Assembly (NCBI RefSeq): GCF_021869535.1
Contig: NW_026262701.1
Coordinates: 43,775,278-43,839,277 of the forward strand
Source of the DNA: Mytilus californianus
Taxonomy: Eukaryota; Mollusca; Bivalvia; Mytilida; Mytilidae
Length of the DNA: 64,000 nt
Reading direction: 5' to 3'
Below the pieces are notes generated by a model. It searched no databases and had not been told where the DNA came from. It worked only from the letters and a program-made list of their open reading frames with translations. Position 1 is the stretch's first letter. Each line of letters opens with the position of its first letter. Of this stretch, positions 1 through 15,000 are shown in pieces. Both the position numbers and the translations under genes were made by a program.

Positions 1-646
1 TGAATTAATTAAATGAATAAATTAAATGAATAAATTAAATAAATGAATTGAGTGGAAAAAAATTTAATTAAATTAAATAATAAATTAAATAGATATATAG
101 ATAGATTGAATAAACAATATATGAGTTGTCCAAAACTGTTCTAAGTTAGAACTGTCCAAATTGTTCTAGGGTAAAACCACTTCTAGCAGAAACAATGCAT
201 AAGTGGCTGTTTTAAAACATTTCTCTTAACAGTTCCTGACAGATGTTACGAGAGGTGAGAACTGGTTCCAACTGTAGATTAAAGCAACCAACGCTTGGCA
301 GTGATAAGTTGTAAAAGTCTGTTTCCCGATACTTTGAATTGTTCAATATATTGAATGAAAAATGTTATAAGATGTAATGAATTCATAGTTGGACAGCAGC
401 TTTGTAGTGATTATTTGTAACGTGTGATCACTTTTCAGATATTTCAGACACCTATCAGCCACCTTTTTTCTGTATTCCGATATGTGAATTAAGAGATGAT
501 TTATGCTTAGCACGGTAACACATGCAACTTCTTGTAACCTCTAAATGCACATACCAACTGCATAATATTAATCACGTCAGTATACTAAATTGAAATATAG
601 TTCATTGCATACATACCATATTGAAGTATTATATACTTTGTTTCAG
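1..646. other. Intron upstream of first locus A exon in the window
   Basis: The first ~120 bases are a degenerate AT-rich simple repeat (AATTAAATGAAT-like units). The rest is AT-rich with no exon or recognisable element. Confidence 0.6.
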
Positions 647-958
647 ATTCTCCTAAAATAACAAACATTTGGTTTAGCAATACAAGTAAGATTTACAGTT
701 TTGGTACCTCAAACACCTTCCATTTCAATGAAGATGTATATTTGAAGATGACACTGCGTATTGAAAGTAATCCAGATCCGAAAATAATGTTTAACTCCTC
801 TTTGTTGGCGATTCACCAATCAGATAAGGGCAACGAGTATACTGATTACATTTCTAATTTACCTTCTCTTAAGTGTGAAGATTCAGGAAATTTTACAATA
901 CGAGCTGTAAATGGGATAGGAAATGAAGATACCAGAACGGTCAACATAAACATATATT
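647..958 (+). CDS. Locus A exon: degenerate Ig-like domain 1
   Basis: Acceptor TTTCAG ends at 646 and donor GTAAGT starts at 959; 312 nt, phase 1 in and out. The frame contains V-Y-L-K-M-T-L-R-I-E in the B-strand position and D-S-G-N-F-T-I-R-A-V-N in the F-strand position. Both disulphide cysteines expected of an Ig domain are replaced, but the D-x-G-x-F/Y corner and Ig spacing remain. It is probably a membrane-proximal Ig fold without the intradomain disulphide; a decayed exon is possible but the frame is fully open. Confidence 0.7.
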
Positions 959-3900
959 GTAAGTACAGTTGCAGGAATGTATATCACAAAAACTATGTTA
1001 TTAGTACAGTTACAGGAGTATAATTAGAAACAATAATATTGTAAATACAGTTGCAGGAGTATACATATAAGACTGATATAGACGTCCGGTCTCTAATCGA
1101 CGCCCGTTCCTCAAATCGATGTCCAGATCTGACCGTCATAATAAAAAAAAAGATTCAAAATCGACGGCCAATTTTAACATTTTTTACATAACAATTATAA
1201 AGGACCAAGGGATGACGTCTTTTAAAAAAATCGATATTGATTTAAAGTAATACGCAGATACTTCTAAGTATATATTTTAGACCTTTACCTTATTATTAGA
1301 GAACAAGTTGGTATGGCATATTTTTTGCGGAATAAAATGGTAAAATCATGAAAGACAAATTAAAATTCCGAAAGTCCATGAATTCAAAAGATTTTAGATT
1401 ATAGTACCTTAAATGACAAAATAAATGTTTATGGTAGTTTGAAAAATGGAATATGAAGAGACAATGTATATCTAAGTTATTGTTTAACAATTAAAAAATG
1501 TATTTCAGGTAAACCTAGGAATGCCACAGCAAAATCAAGACAAATAGGAACAAAAGTGGATACAACTGAAAACATAGTAATGCATGTAGTATCGTTCCCG
1601 TTGCCAACTGTAGAGTGGTGTCGTGTGACTCGGTCCGATTGGACTGTTACGAAAGAAAGATATGATTACAGATATAAAATTGAATCAGAAATACATATTG
1701 AATCGGAAAAGGACCTTGGTGTGTATGGATTAAAGATATGTAACAAATTAGGATGTATTGAGGAAAATATCACTTTGACACCGGAAGGTATTTTTATTTT
1801 TTGTTTGCAAGTCAATAAATATTTGATTATATAAATACATGTAAAAAATATTGCACCATTAGCAACTGACATACAACAGCAGAGAATTTATTTTTTCCAG
1901 ACTTTAACATAAGATTCCTATACAAATAAGCATAAATACAGTACTAATACTACCTCTACTACTACTACTTCTATAATTAGCTACAAATACTTTATATCAT
2001 GATCATCACAAAAATGAAAGATAGATGAAAATTATTTACTTGACAGTAAACTAAATGGTAAAAATTTCAAAATACGATACGAAAAATAAGCTCTTGGTCA
2101 GAAATAAAATGAAAACACCATATCCATTTATTTTCTAAAAAAACAAAATAAAAATAAAAACAATCTATCATAAATCTAGATTATCTGAGATCCCGGTAAT
2201 TTTTTTTTTTAACATTTTCTGTTATTTGTTAAAATTCTTAAAACAATAAGATAAAGTCAGTTTAATGTCTTCATTTAAATAAAATGCAACAAATAATTCC
2301 CATTTTAGAATCAAGATTTGCTTATTTTATACACATCAAAATATTTAACTGCAATTCATTTACAGTTACCTTATAAAAAAAGAAGATGAGTTATCATTCA
2401 TAATTTGCCTATGAGACACCTATTCACTATAGACTTAGCCTAATAACAGAACAACAATGACATTTTATTAAACTGGTGCGTCCGAAACGCTTTTTTATGG
2501 ATATACCTTCACCAGGACATCTCAAACCCACACAATTAAAAGCCAAAGTACACATGTAACAAAAAGGAATTATAGCCTAAAATCATTTGTCTTTATTTGT
2601 CTATAGCTTATTTTGCCTGAATAAGATGGAAACTATGTTTCGTAATAATTTGTAAATGTATCAACGAGAAATTGAAGAAATGTCTGTTATGAATCATGTC
2701 AGTGACTTATGGTACTTAGGGTATTTGGTGTTGTCTTAATGCTTAATATTTTCTTTTAAGTTTAAAATTTATAACTTGATCAAGACTTCGAAACCTGCCT
2801 ATTTTTGCAGACGTTTAAAAGAATTATATACATCTTCTATGTATTGATGCAATGAACCGAATCTTTTCATTAACACGATACTGATAGTCCTGACGTTTAG
2901 TCCTACGTACATTGTAATAATTAGTTGCTGTATTCTTGTCAGCAAAAAGTATAATCTTCATTCAACTATCAATCTCACGAGCGTTGATTTATTAGATCCC
3001 TTTAAAAATTTCTGTATTGGGAACTATGTAGTAATAGGGGAGTTTGTCCGTCCATTAGTTAATTCATCTGTCCACTCGTTCTTCCGTTTAACGTGTATAT
3101 CCGCAACTGTTCCTTCACCGCTTGACATAATTTTGTGTCACTTTCATAGAATTGTAATCACATGATGTTCTTTTCCACCTCTTATTTAATTTCTTCATCA
3201 GAATGATGGTGAGGGTTAGTTTTGGCATGACTGCACACTAAAATGAACATTTGTATACAGTCTGCTCTCAAACTCCTGATAAAACTTTAATTAATCTTTC
3301 TCCGAATCTTTGTCATATACTCTATTTGTGATCCTCCTAAATCCTTGAAAAAAATTTATTGAATCTTTCTCTCAGAATCTAACCCATAGAATGCCATTGT
3401 GCATCTGCTTTTTTGTTTTTGATCCAAAATATTTTCAGGGTGTGAAAATTCCTGAAGCACTTCATGAACGTGGTTATTTCTTTTTTTTTTGAGGGCGGGG
3501 TATCATTTGGTAAGATTGCTCGTTGTAATTTCAGTTTATGTTATAATCTATCTCATGTATATTAGCAACATCTTTTGTTTGTAAATAGCATATATGTAAG
3601 TAATCAAATGAAGATCCTAAAAAAGGAGAGTAAAAACAAACACCAAAAGAAAAGAAAACTGTTGATTGTTCAATGAGACCTTAATTCGTTTAGTGTTGGC
3701 TTAGTTTGTCAAGTGGCAGATATTTCATGCATATTCAATACGAGATTTTACTTCTAATATAGCCATTGGAAAGGCATATTCGAATGCAGAGCAAAACATA
3801 ATCAGGTTCCTAAAACTAAGACATTTAGCACTTGCTTAGATATGACTTTCCCATTGCAATTACACAGAAAGCCCATATCAGCTCCCTATAAGTCCACTTA

Positions 3901-6900
3901 TCTGATTATTGGTTTTTTTGAATCTATAAGATCATCTATGAAAAAAGGTTATCACAAGGATAAACGTGATACAATTATTACTTTTATTGTAATTATCTTG
4001 GTATTACTATTTGAATTTAAACTAAATGCATTATGTTTAATATGTAGAATTGGAAAGAATGCTTTTAAAACAACTTATCATAGATAAGGACAGTACTCCG
4101 ATTAGGTCTATCTTAATACTGTTTTGATTTACAGTCTTAGATGAATCACAGGAAGGTCATTATATACTCTTAAAGTATGTCCTAATACATATCTTAGGAT
4201 ACTTCATGAGTTGGTGATTGAGAAAGAATAAAGTAGATTTCCGTTTACTTTTAAGAAATCCATAGATTTTTCCATAGTAATTTAATTCCTAATTTCAGAT
4301 AAGCCAGAAGCACCGACAAATGTTTCAGTCGAGACAATAACATTCAGATCAGTAAACTTATCCTGGATTGTTGGGTTTAATGGCGGACACAAGCAAACAT
4401 TTTCCGTCCTTTTTAAAGCTACAGATAATGACAACTGGGAAACAAGGGAAGAAGTACATACTGGAGAGTCTACGACGGGGAGTAAGGTATACTACACATT
4501 GGATCATCTTGCAGCAAACAAGCAATATCACGTAATCGTAAGGTCAACAAACAAACATGGAAACAGGAGTGCATCACTGGATTTCAAAACAAAAGGTTAG
4601 CTTATGAACCAAATGGATTTTTCAAAATAGTTGCTTGTTCCTCTTCTTCCCTTAATGTTTTTGGGGGAGTGGGTCATTTGATTGTATTTTTTCTTGTTCT
4701 TGGTTTTGGTTGTTTTTTCTTTTAATATTGTTCTCTGTTTTTTTGGGGGTCTACATATTTTTTAGGGGTTTTCTCGGGGAGTTCTTTATGGTTTGATTGG
4801 TTTTGTTTGTGAAGGTTGTTTTGGGGGAGGGGTGTTAAGGGAGAAGATTTTTTTCAAAAACTGTAGTTAATATGAATAAAGACGGACGTGAGTCCGTGTG
4901 AACGATATATGACTTTCTCGCTCATAAACGTGTGCCTACCTGTGAAACGCTACTAATAACTTTTTTGTTTTGATTTAATAAACATACTAATAATGTGAAA
5001 TACAGGACGGTATCCGAATGCATTAAATGTTAGATATTCGTCAATAATTTTGAATGGAATGATACTAGTTTTATTTGTTCGTTAAATTATGAAATGTCTT
5101 CAAAGGAAAGTTAAAGGATAAGTATGATAACTAACAATTGCTTTTTTAATCGTGGTCAATATCTCCACAAAAAGACATAAAGTTATCTTGTCTCAGCTAA
5201 CACTTACATTATAAGAAGTTTCATTGATTTAGTTTTGTGTTGCTAATGAGAATTGAAATAATTGGGGATGTGGATCTGTGTGACGTAAATACTATCTTTT
5301 TAAGATTAGTCAAATCATAATATATATGAATACTTTTCAGTGGAATCTGTTTATCTAGTGATTCCGATGCATATCAATTAAGGCATATTTTAAATTTACT
5401 GTTTTAATATAGTGAAATTAAATATCATCAAAGATATCAAGCTTATTATTTAGTACACAAGATGCGTGTTTCCTTTAAATAATGAGCGGCTCGAATCAAA
5501 ACAGGTCGTAGATCAGTTTCATTACAAAGTGGAGGCAATGAAATCCAAAATGCAAAAATCTGATAAGTTGTGCCTAATCTTGGGTTGGCTATATATATCT
5601 TGCGATAGAATTGGTATAATCATGATTGATATTTGTATATGCATTTCAACTCTTTCATTTCCTTTTTATCTGTATTTTAGTGGAACCTACTTTAGCATCG
5701 CCATCGAAATCGGGTTCCGATTCAATCCCGATTGCTTGTGGTGTTGTTGGTGTACTTCTGATTATAGTTATTACTCTATTAGTGTTTTTCATCAAAAGAA
5801 AGAAACGCAGTAAAACTGGTTTGTAACTAAAATATAACATATTTAGATTATGAGTAATAGAAAAGGTGATGCTGTCAAACCGTAACCAAACAACACAGAA
5901 AAAAATGTCGAGGCCGCTTAATATATTATCATTACTATAAAGTATCACAAATTTTAATAAACTTATAGATACCAGGATTAGAATTTTGTTCGCAAGACGC
6001 GCGTTTCGTTTACAAAAGACTCATCAGTGACGCATGAATCAAACAAGTTAAAAAGGCAAAATAAAGTACGAAGTTAAAGAGCATTGAAGACCCAAAATTC
6101 CGAAAGGTTTTGCCAAATACAGTTAAAGTAGTCTATTCCTGGAATAGAAAATCCTTATATTTCCAAATTGTAAGCTTTAAACCGAAAAGACTTGAGTCTA
6201 GTGGGGTTGCCACCAATAACAGGTCATAAAACCAACTAACAGTAAAGACAAACACAGAAGAAAAGATATTTAAACTCGTTACACAAAACAAGATAATTGC
6301 TCGGAAAGCCTCGCTTACCCTCTTATTCAATATTTTTACCAATCAATTTCAATGTTTTCTGAGCATGTTCGGATTTTAAGTATTTGTTTGTCAGGCATTA
6401 CGAGTTTAAACATATGTTGTTGTCTCTCTGATGTTTCTATACATTCTAACGTTTGTGATACGGCAAAAACGATTGAACATTGTTTAAGACATCCTTTTGA
6501 CCTCTGTATATGTTGCTTGTGTTGTTTGTTTGTTCAATAACTTTCAGCCAACATCTAATTTACATTCATCATTATTTCAATCCTTTCAATGAAAGAAAAA
6601 GGAAAATCGCAAATAGTATACCCATATTCATGAATTCTTAATGCAGACCTTAATGCAGACTCAAATTTTCATTTCAATACCGATTTCAACAAGGACGACA
6701 CGGACATAAAACGTATAGCCAAAATTCTCAAAGGTCAGCTTCGAATTACCTGCCAGTGAATTGCAAAGTAAATCTAACATGTCAACTTAAAACAATATAG
6801 TATAGCTCCATTCATTTACTGCGTCTATGTTTGTGGCTTCAGCGTGCTCAAATACCACCTGCGACCGTAGGGAGTTTCTGCGAGCGACCTTGTAATCTGA

Positions 6901-9021
6901 TGTCTCCTTTAAAAGGACCTGTGAGCTGTGACCTTTAAACATTGTTCAAAACAGACTTTTTTTAAATTTGCTTGAAAGTTACCTGGTGACCTGAATCAGA
7001 TATTGAACGTAATTCTTACCACTTAACATTGTATGTCTTTCATAATAATTTAAAGTAAAACAAACATATTAACATAACTGCATTAGGTTTTATTTTAGAA
7101 CCAAAAGAAAGCAATGTGTTGTATGCAGCAGTTGATAAGGAACAACAGAAAAGCAAACGGCGAAATACGGGTAACTACCAATTTGAAAGTGAAATAGGTT
7201 TAACTACTATATTTAATTTCCAAACATGACTGGTATAATACATGGGTATATACGGCCCTAGTAATATGCTTTACCTGTATGTTCCGACTGTAGTAATGCT
7301 TTTTATTCGTAGTGATTTATTTGAATGGTCCAGGCATGGAAATAAGACAATATAAGCGTACAGACCAAACCCGAAAAGACAAATCTGGTTGTTGCCGGGG
7401 ATCGTAAAAACGGTGTAGTTTGAAGAAGTAAAATGATAGTATCATGTGATCATGCTTATCTAAGACAACATTGCCTAGTGGCGATGTACATGTGAAGGAA
7501 TTGTAAATTTTCTATTATAGCCTTTGGAACTAATTACTGGCAAAAAGCTTTTTGTATACAGCGCAAATATTAGATTCTATTACATAAAGAAAAACTTACT
7601 AACGTATAATAATTACTCCTAGATAATTTATTAGGTTTTTTTACCAGATCTAAGACAAAGAAGATTCGATTTTTTGTTAATTTTTCTCTTATCCTTATCT
7701 ATAAGTTTGGAACATTGATTTAATATTTGTTTCATATAGAAAAGGAAGATTCCAAAGAACCTGCGAATGCCGAGTATGCGTCTGTTGTCAAACCAAAATC
7801 TAAATCTAAAAAGGTACACTACAAAGGTAAGCCGTTGTCATAAATATTATGTTATAATTCCTTAGATTGTAGTTGATATGGTTTCCAACCTGTTTTGATT
7901 AGAGATGAGTCTCATATTGACGAAAACGCAAGTATGTCGTACCAAACTATCTTTGTTGAGTTTTTTCCCCAATAACTTTTCCCATATACAATGTATGTAA
8001 TATGTATGATGATTGTCTCGAATTGTCTTTATTCCACAGTTTGTATTGTTCTCTAAAAAGATGGTATCTTAGACAAAAATGTGATTTTCGTGAAGATTTT
8101 TTTATTAATATTATTGTCTAATGAAAGAAGTTCCTTGGAAAAATAAGCTTTTTGTTTCATAAAATCTTTTGTCTTTTTACTTTAATATAAATCAGGTTAA
8201 ATAAACCATTGGGACAATCGATGAATGAGTGATTTTAATTAAATTTGAAATACAGCAGAATTTTATTTTATTGGAACATTGTTCTTGCCTAAAACAATAA
8301 ATAGTCACATCGTAAAGTTTAATAAAAATGGAGCCAATAAATTTAAATACGAACCAATAAACTTATTTATTCTTTGAATAAACTTATACATAAAGGGTAT
8401 CAATTTTACAAAGCTGAATAATGTTTATCGATATTAATATCTAGTTTGTTATTGATAAATTAAAACATAGCTAAATACCATGTATTGCCATATATTTATG
8501 AACGCTTACTTACTTATAGATCTACATCATATCGATACTTTTATTTTGACATTGCAAAAGATCGTGCTTTTTTTAACTGTTCATGATGTCTTTACACTGA
8601 ATCTGTTGGATATGTACTGATTGGTATTTTAGTCTGTGAAACGTATTCATTTGTAAGTTGTAATTTGCTTCGATCTTAAGTTAAAGAAACTGCTAGGGCT
8701 GTTAGATGATGCTTGTGTTTCCTGTTGGTCTCATGATTCCAGCCATAACCAAGTTATTTTTTTACAGTTTGTTCTTTTGTTGAGCAGTTAAATCACTGTT
8801 TTAAGTTGTTTGAATGGTTGAGAACGCAAATATGTCTAATTCCGCCATATAATATAAATTATGTGCCTATATCAACTCAGGACCTTGCATTCAGTGGCTG
8901 TTGTTGGTTTTTTTCATTTTTTCATGTCAGGGCCTTAAGACGGTATAGGTTGTTCTCATTTTTGAAGGCCGTACATTGCCCTTTAGTTTTTTACATCTAC
9001 TTCATTTAGTCATGGTGTATA

Positions 9022-9079
<58 letters not shown>

Positions 9080-12000
9080 TCAAAGTCGGAAATATTTGTG
9101 ATATGACGTATAAATGTAGTGTTTTGTACTTCTTAAATTTGTCTTTGAAACAATCTTTTTTCCACAGAAAACGCCAATTTTTGAGAAAATAACCAAATTC
9201 GGAGACCGTTATCGATCCGCGTCTTATACGCTTTCGCGCATGCTAAGTCGACGTACTGCCAGCAGAATTTAACTTTATATATAAACAAGTGTGGACACAG
9301 ATGAATGTGGATAGTATGTTTGGATGTTTGACAGTGTTTTATATGACAAAAGGAGTTCTATGTTTTTCCTATATGGTGTTATTAACTGTGTTGCACGATG
9401 ACAACCAACCTGAGCATGAAGAGTGTTGTTTATTTAATATTTAGATTTTATGTTCAAGAGGGCATGAAAGAGACACTAATTGCATTAATGACCAAATGAT
9501 TATGATAGAATATTTTCCACATCTTTGAATTTGGATAAATTTTGTAGCTAGGAGAGCAACACATAATAGGTTCATTTTTTCATGTGATTTTTTTTTAAAT
9601 GGGAGATGATATCTGAGAACATGATATCAGGAGGCTGCAATTCAGTGGTTGTCGTTTGTCTATGTGTTACATAATATTTGTTTTTCGTTTATTTTGTGTA
9701 CATAAATAACATAAATGACTATGCGTTATGGGCTTTGCTCATTGTTGAAGGCTGTACGGTGACCCGTAGTTGTTAATTTCTGTGTCATTTTGGTCTGTTG
9801 TGGAGAATTGTCTCATTGGCAATCATACCACATCTTTTTTATATGTATTTGCTCACTATTTGTATGGTTCTATTTATATTACTTTGTGGTGGATTGTCAG
9901 TATCATTAGTAAAATATTTTGTTAAAATGTCGTAATTGTTTCTCAGATTAGAAGACATTTATTGGTTTTTAGTAATGAAAATGCCTGACATGATGCTTGG
10001 GGCTAGATGAGCTAGAAAGTAAACTTCTGTGTTGTTTTTTTATCAATTCTTTGATAACATCTCCTCCAAAGCTGGCCGAAGCAAAAAAAAAGTTTTGACC
10101 AATATGAAAACGATATCAACAAAAAAACCTTTGTGAGCATGCTTCAAAGACTCATAACTGCTCCAAAAGTAATCTGATAGAATTTCAAGCATGTCAAGTG
10201 GGTATTATGAAAATCTACTTAATATGTCTAAATATCAAAAAAGTTATAGTATTCAATATGAAAAAGGTATTGCAAAATTATTCTCTTTTCAATTTTTTTT
10301 GTTATATGGATACAAATATAAGTGATACCAATACAGTATTTGTTGTGGTATGAAAGTGTAGTTATTAACATTTACTGTAACAATGTTAATTCACACAAAT
10401 TAAGAAATAAACAAATGAATGAAAAATGTTGAACATGTACAATGAAATATAGTTTTAGAAATCAATTAGGCCAGATAGGCCTTATAATTTTTTTTTTTTT
10501 TTTTAACATACTGAATGACCATTTACACTCAGGACCGTGTCATCAGTAGGCAGTACAGATGTATTAAAACAACCTAGCATCATATTGCTAGTAGCGAGTG
10601 TAGCATTGTCGGGTAAATTTGTTCTTTTTTTAAAATTTGGTTAAAGGACAAAAAATGTTTGGTTCAAATCATAATAAAATGCTTTTATCTCCTTATTACT
10701 TACATTGTACATAGAATGGATACTACCCTGACAAATCCTTGTACATGAGAGTTGTCTGTCAAATCTTTATTTCACAAAGAATGAATTGCATAACAATGAA
10801 CTGAGCTCAAAGCAAAGCACTTTAATAATACACTTAGACAAAGAGCTCAATCCAGTGATATACTTTGTACTACAGGTCCTTCATGAACATCCTATCCACC
10901 AAAACCATATCTCACAAACATGCCATACTACATGTACATGGTTCGATCAGAAGTCCTGAAAAAGATATGAATTTTATTATATTTTAATTATACATACACA
11001 GGTTAAAAGTTATATACTCCAATGGCAGTCTTTCCTGCTAAAATGTCATGTGTAGAATGTGATATACCATTTTTGGGTCTATATGGGTACTGTCCTTTAT
11101 ATTCATTAGGTCATTTTGACACAACAAAATATATAGAAAATGTTAACTTTGATCTGGAAATTGAGTTCTTTTTCGCAAAATAAACCCACTAAAACTAAAC
11201 TTTGAATGCAAAAGATCCCTAAATGGCTTACAGATATTGCTATAAAGAATAGTCCATGATGATTATTGTTATTAAAGAGTTCATGAAATGTACACTGATT
11301 CTGTCAATTGAATGGACTAGAATGAGATAAGTTTAACTGTTATATAAACATAAAGGTTTTTTCAACAGTTGTGGTGTAAATTAAATCAGTTTTATTTTAT
11401 GGTTGACATATTTAAGTATATATGTAGACCATTGGCTTTTCAACACTTACAATATCGATTATCTATTTATTGTTATATTGTTGGTATTTTTCACCTTCCT
11501 AAAACAGTTTTAACGCAACATGAACGCAAGCTTAATAGATCTTGATAGGGTGTCCTCACATATTTTGACGTTGCTGAAAAATTTTGGTTGACATATGTAT
11601 CCTCTTCTCATCGTTTTTCGTGCTATTAAGAATGCATACTGTTGTCACAATTTCCATTGAAAAGGCATGCATAGTACAAATTCATATAACGAACGAAAAC
11701 ATATGATCTGACTATATACATGTACATGTATGTATAGGTTATCAGCTTTTATGCACATATTAGCCGGTAAGCCGCAATGAACCTATTACGGCGAGTGAGC
11801 GCAGCTAATGAGGTAAAATGAATCAAATTGTGTCCTCAGTGGGGGATATTTTAAGGGATCTATATGAAGAAAACCTGATCATCTGTTTATCGTTCTATTA
11901 CTGGCTTTTTCACCTCCCTAACTTGGCCTAAGACAGTTTTTACAGACGAAAGCAAGCTTGATAACTACTCCTCACACACATGTATAGAGTATCGGCTTTT

Positions 12001-15000
12001 CTTCACGAGTCATGAATATCGTAAAATGTTAGCCAGTGAGCAGGCCCGCAATGAACCTTTTTAGCGAGTGAGCCCAGCTAATGAGCTAAAATGAATCAAA
12101 TTGTGTACTCAGTCACAGTTGGTGATATTTTAAGGTATCTACACAAAGAAAACCTGCTTAAATAAATCTCAGTGGCGGATTCACAACTTTTCATAAAAGG
12201 AGGGTGGCCGCTGACTGACCTAAGGGTTGCCCACTCCCGTCATGCTTCCCCAGTGGCGGATCCGTGGGGACGGTTCCGAGGGTTGGAACCCCCCCCTTTT
12301 TTTTGGACGATCAACGCATTTGAATGGGGACACATAGTTGGAACCCCCTTTTATAAAATGGTTGGATCCGCACCTGCTTCCCTATAAAATCAACAAATAT
12401 TTCCCCACCCCCTGGATCCGTTTATGTAACTGTTTATCGTTCTGCGTAATACTGGCTTTTTCACCTCCCTTACTTGGCCCTAGACAGTTGCTTATCTGTT
12501 TATCGTTTCTGTCACTGGCTTTTTTAGACTAGAGACTTCATGTGTACAAACCTGACGTCAAACTCGTGTACTATAAAAGAAGAGACAAATAATTTCACAT
12601 TAAATCCTGTAACATTACATCTAAAGATAATTACAATCCAAAGTAAATTATATTACGATGTCAATGGACTAAATTCCCGCGCAAATGTCATCGCTGGGAT
12701 AGACCAAAACGAATTTTAGGTTTATGTATCATTCACATTCCGATCAATTTACTCAGTTAAATAAAATATATGTGTTAACTATTTTTATATTGGTTTTGAA
12801 TTTAGTTAATCCATCAGAAAAAAGGATTTATTTCTCGCAGATAGCCCTCAATACTATACACCAACTCGACACTAAAGCTATAAAACCCTAAAACATAATA
12901 GTATATGGAATCGTCCAAACGGATTACCTAATATTGATGTAGGTGAAATATGTAGATTCAGAATTGTGTACACAGAAATAAGATCAGAAATAAAGCCCTA
13001 TGTAAGGTGAAAACAATAACACAACTGTATAAAATCATTGTTTATTAAATTTGCTTGCATAAGAACCATGAAGTTAAAATTCATAACGATTACGTTTATC
13101 CTGTCAACCCCTTTTCTTCATTGCATCAAGGCTTCCGTTGCTTTACATCGAGCAGCAATTCAACCAATCGGGGAATGTTAAGTTGGGACATACCTCTATT
13201 TTTGGAAGCGTGATCTTTACATCGAGGCTTGCGTTGCTTTACACCGAGGCCACAGTAGTTCGACCAATCGGGGAATGTTTATTTGGGGCATGTGACCTAT
13301 TGAACTGCAGGTTTTATAATATTTTAATCGAAATTGTAGAAAAATGAAATGTTGTTAGTACATACAAAACAGAAAATGATGAATACTTTTAGTAAAAGAT
13401 AAATTGGATCCGGGTTCTGTGTATTCACATCATTTGTACAACTCTCCTTACTGATGCCATTTTTTGGAATTTCTGTGACCTAAATGGTTCGCGAAAATTA
13501 ATATTTTATTATATATATAGTAATAATATATGACAATGGTGTATATTATAAAAAAATACACCATTCCAGGCCCTTTTGTTTTCCACATAATTAATATTAC
13601 CTATAATTAACAAGTTCCGGGTCGAATCCGATAGCGATTCCAATAGTATTTGTCACAAAATTACCTGATCTGTACGTTCCACCTCTGTCAGGCGAAAAAC
13701 CAAACGGTGTATTCAGGAATTGCTATAAAAACGGGTAATAATCACACCTGAACTTCCTGAACTTCGTCATTATACAGGGAATAACTGTGCACCTTATAAT
13801 CAGCGTGACTTTGCCAAATGACAATACGAATTCTAAAAATCCAGGCTAAAAATAGTTCAGTCACGGACCCGCGATGTCGCGGGTATGGTCTAGTTGTTTC
13901 AATGGCAAGCATACCACATTTCTATTACTTATAAACTCAGTTTTTCTGATAGATCTGAAGTAGCCAGGATTAAATGACGCATGTACAATGTATCATGTGA
14001 TACAATTTTATGGGAGAAATAAGAGTCAATTTTTGAAATACTGTTTTTTTTTACATATGACAACTCGTGGTATACAAATTTGTATTAATGAAAAATATTT
14101 CAACAAAACACTATGTCAAAAGTATTTAATTATATGTCAAGCTACCGGAAATAATTATAAATATCTATAACCATGATAACTATTGGAAAAATTGAAAATA
14201 TGAAATAGCTCAAAAGTGAGCTTAATGCCAATGTCCGAAACATATAACCATGCCAGATAAATGGAGATATATGATATATCAATGATATAGCAACCCAACG
14301 ACAAAATTAAGCAAAAGATATTTATAGAGCAATATACAGGCTTCACCGATAGGCCGATGTCTATACAAAATACAAATCTCTAAATCATCCAAACTTTATA
14401 AAGTCTGTGAATGAATTTAGCAGAAAAAAATCAAATATCAGCCATCAACAATAATTTTTAAAATAACAAAGCATTATTATAACATAAGATAACCAGACGA
14501 GATTCCTGACTTGTGACAGACACATGAGTTTAATACGGGAATAAGCAAATAATTAAAATGATCTCATCCCCCCCTTTTAATCTTTGTCAGTTAATAAACA
14601 CAAAGTGTATTAACGAACATAGTACTCTGGGTTGTAGTCAGAATGTGGTGTATTGGTCTTTGATTTATATATCAGTTTCAGTGATACATGCGATTATAAG
14701 TAAGAATAGTAAAAATAAATATAGTCGGAAATCAGTTTAACGATTGTCACTGACATCTATCGTTCCTTTTTTTTTAATTTACACTTGGTTTATATTGAGA
14801 TAACCTTGTGCAAATTAAATTGTTAGTTTTACATTTTTTCTTAATATAGATGTAAATAGAAATGCATACGATATAAAAAAAAAAATAAGTTGAAGTGGTA
14901 TGATTTTTGATGAAACAACTATCCATAAACTTTACATGTAACACCAAATGGACATAGATGGGCATTTCGTTTTATTTTTGAAACTTCATTCCAAATCATA

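Larger units (their letters stand above)
9023..13893 (+). mobile_element. Helitron-like non-autonomous element
   Basis: The 5' end is TCTATACTACTAAAGGAAG. The 3' end has a hairpin (ACCCGCGA 13867-13874 with TCGCGGGT 13877-13884) six bases before terminal CTAG. These match Helitron ends (5' TC, 3' hairpin then CTRR) and the element sits between A and T. The flanks rejoin into a continuous copy of a repeat present elsewhere (GTGTATA|A then TTGTTTCAATGG), which confirms the borders. Inside are nested repeats and tandem arrays but no Rep/helicase frame. Confidence 0.75.

Noticed and set aside
5466-5948. Alternative frames around the TM exon
   Set aside because: Only the phase-1 frame from the acceptor at 5680 gives a clean TM helix and basic stop-transfer; the others are shadows.
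12172-12532. Open frames in the Pro/Trp-rich stretch
   Set aside because: They come from the CAGTGGCGGATCC mini-element and its GGAACCCCC runs, not from a gene.
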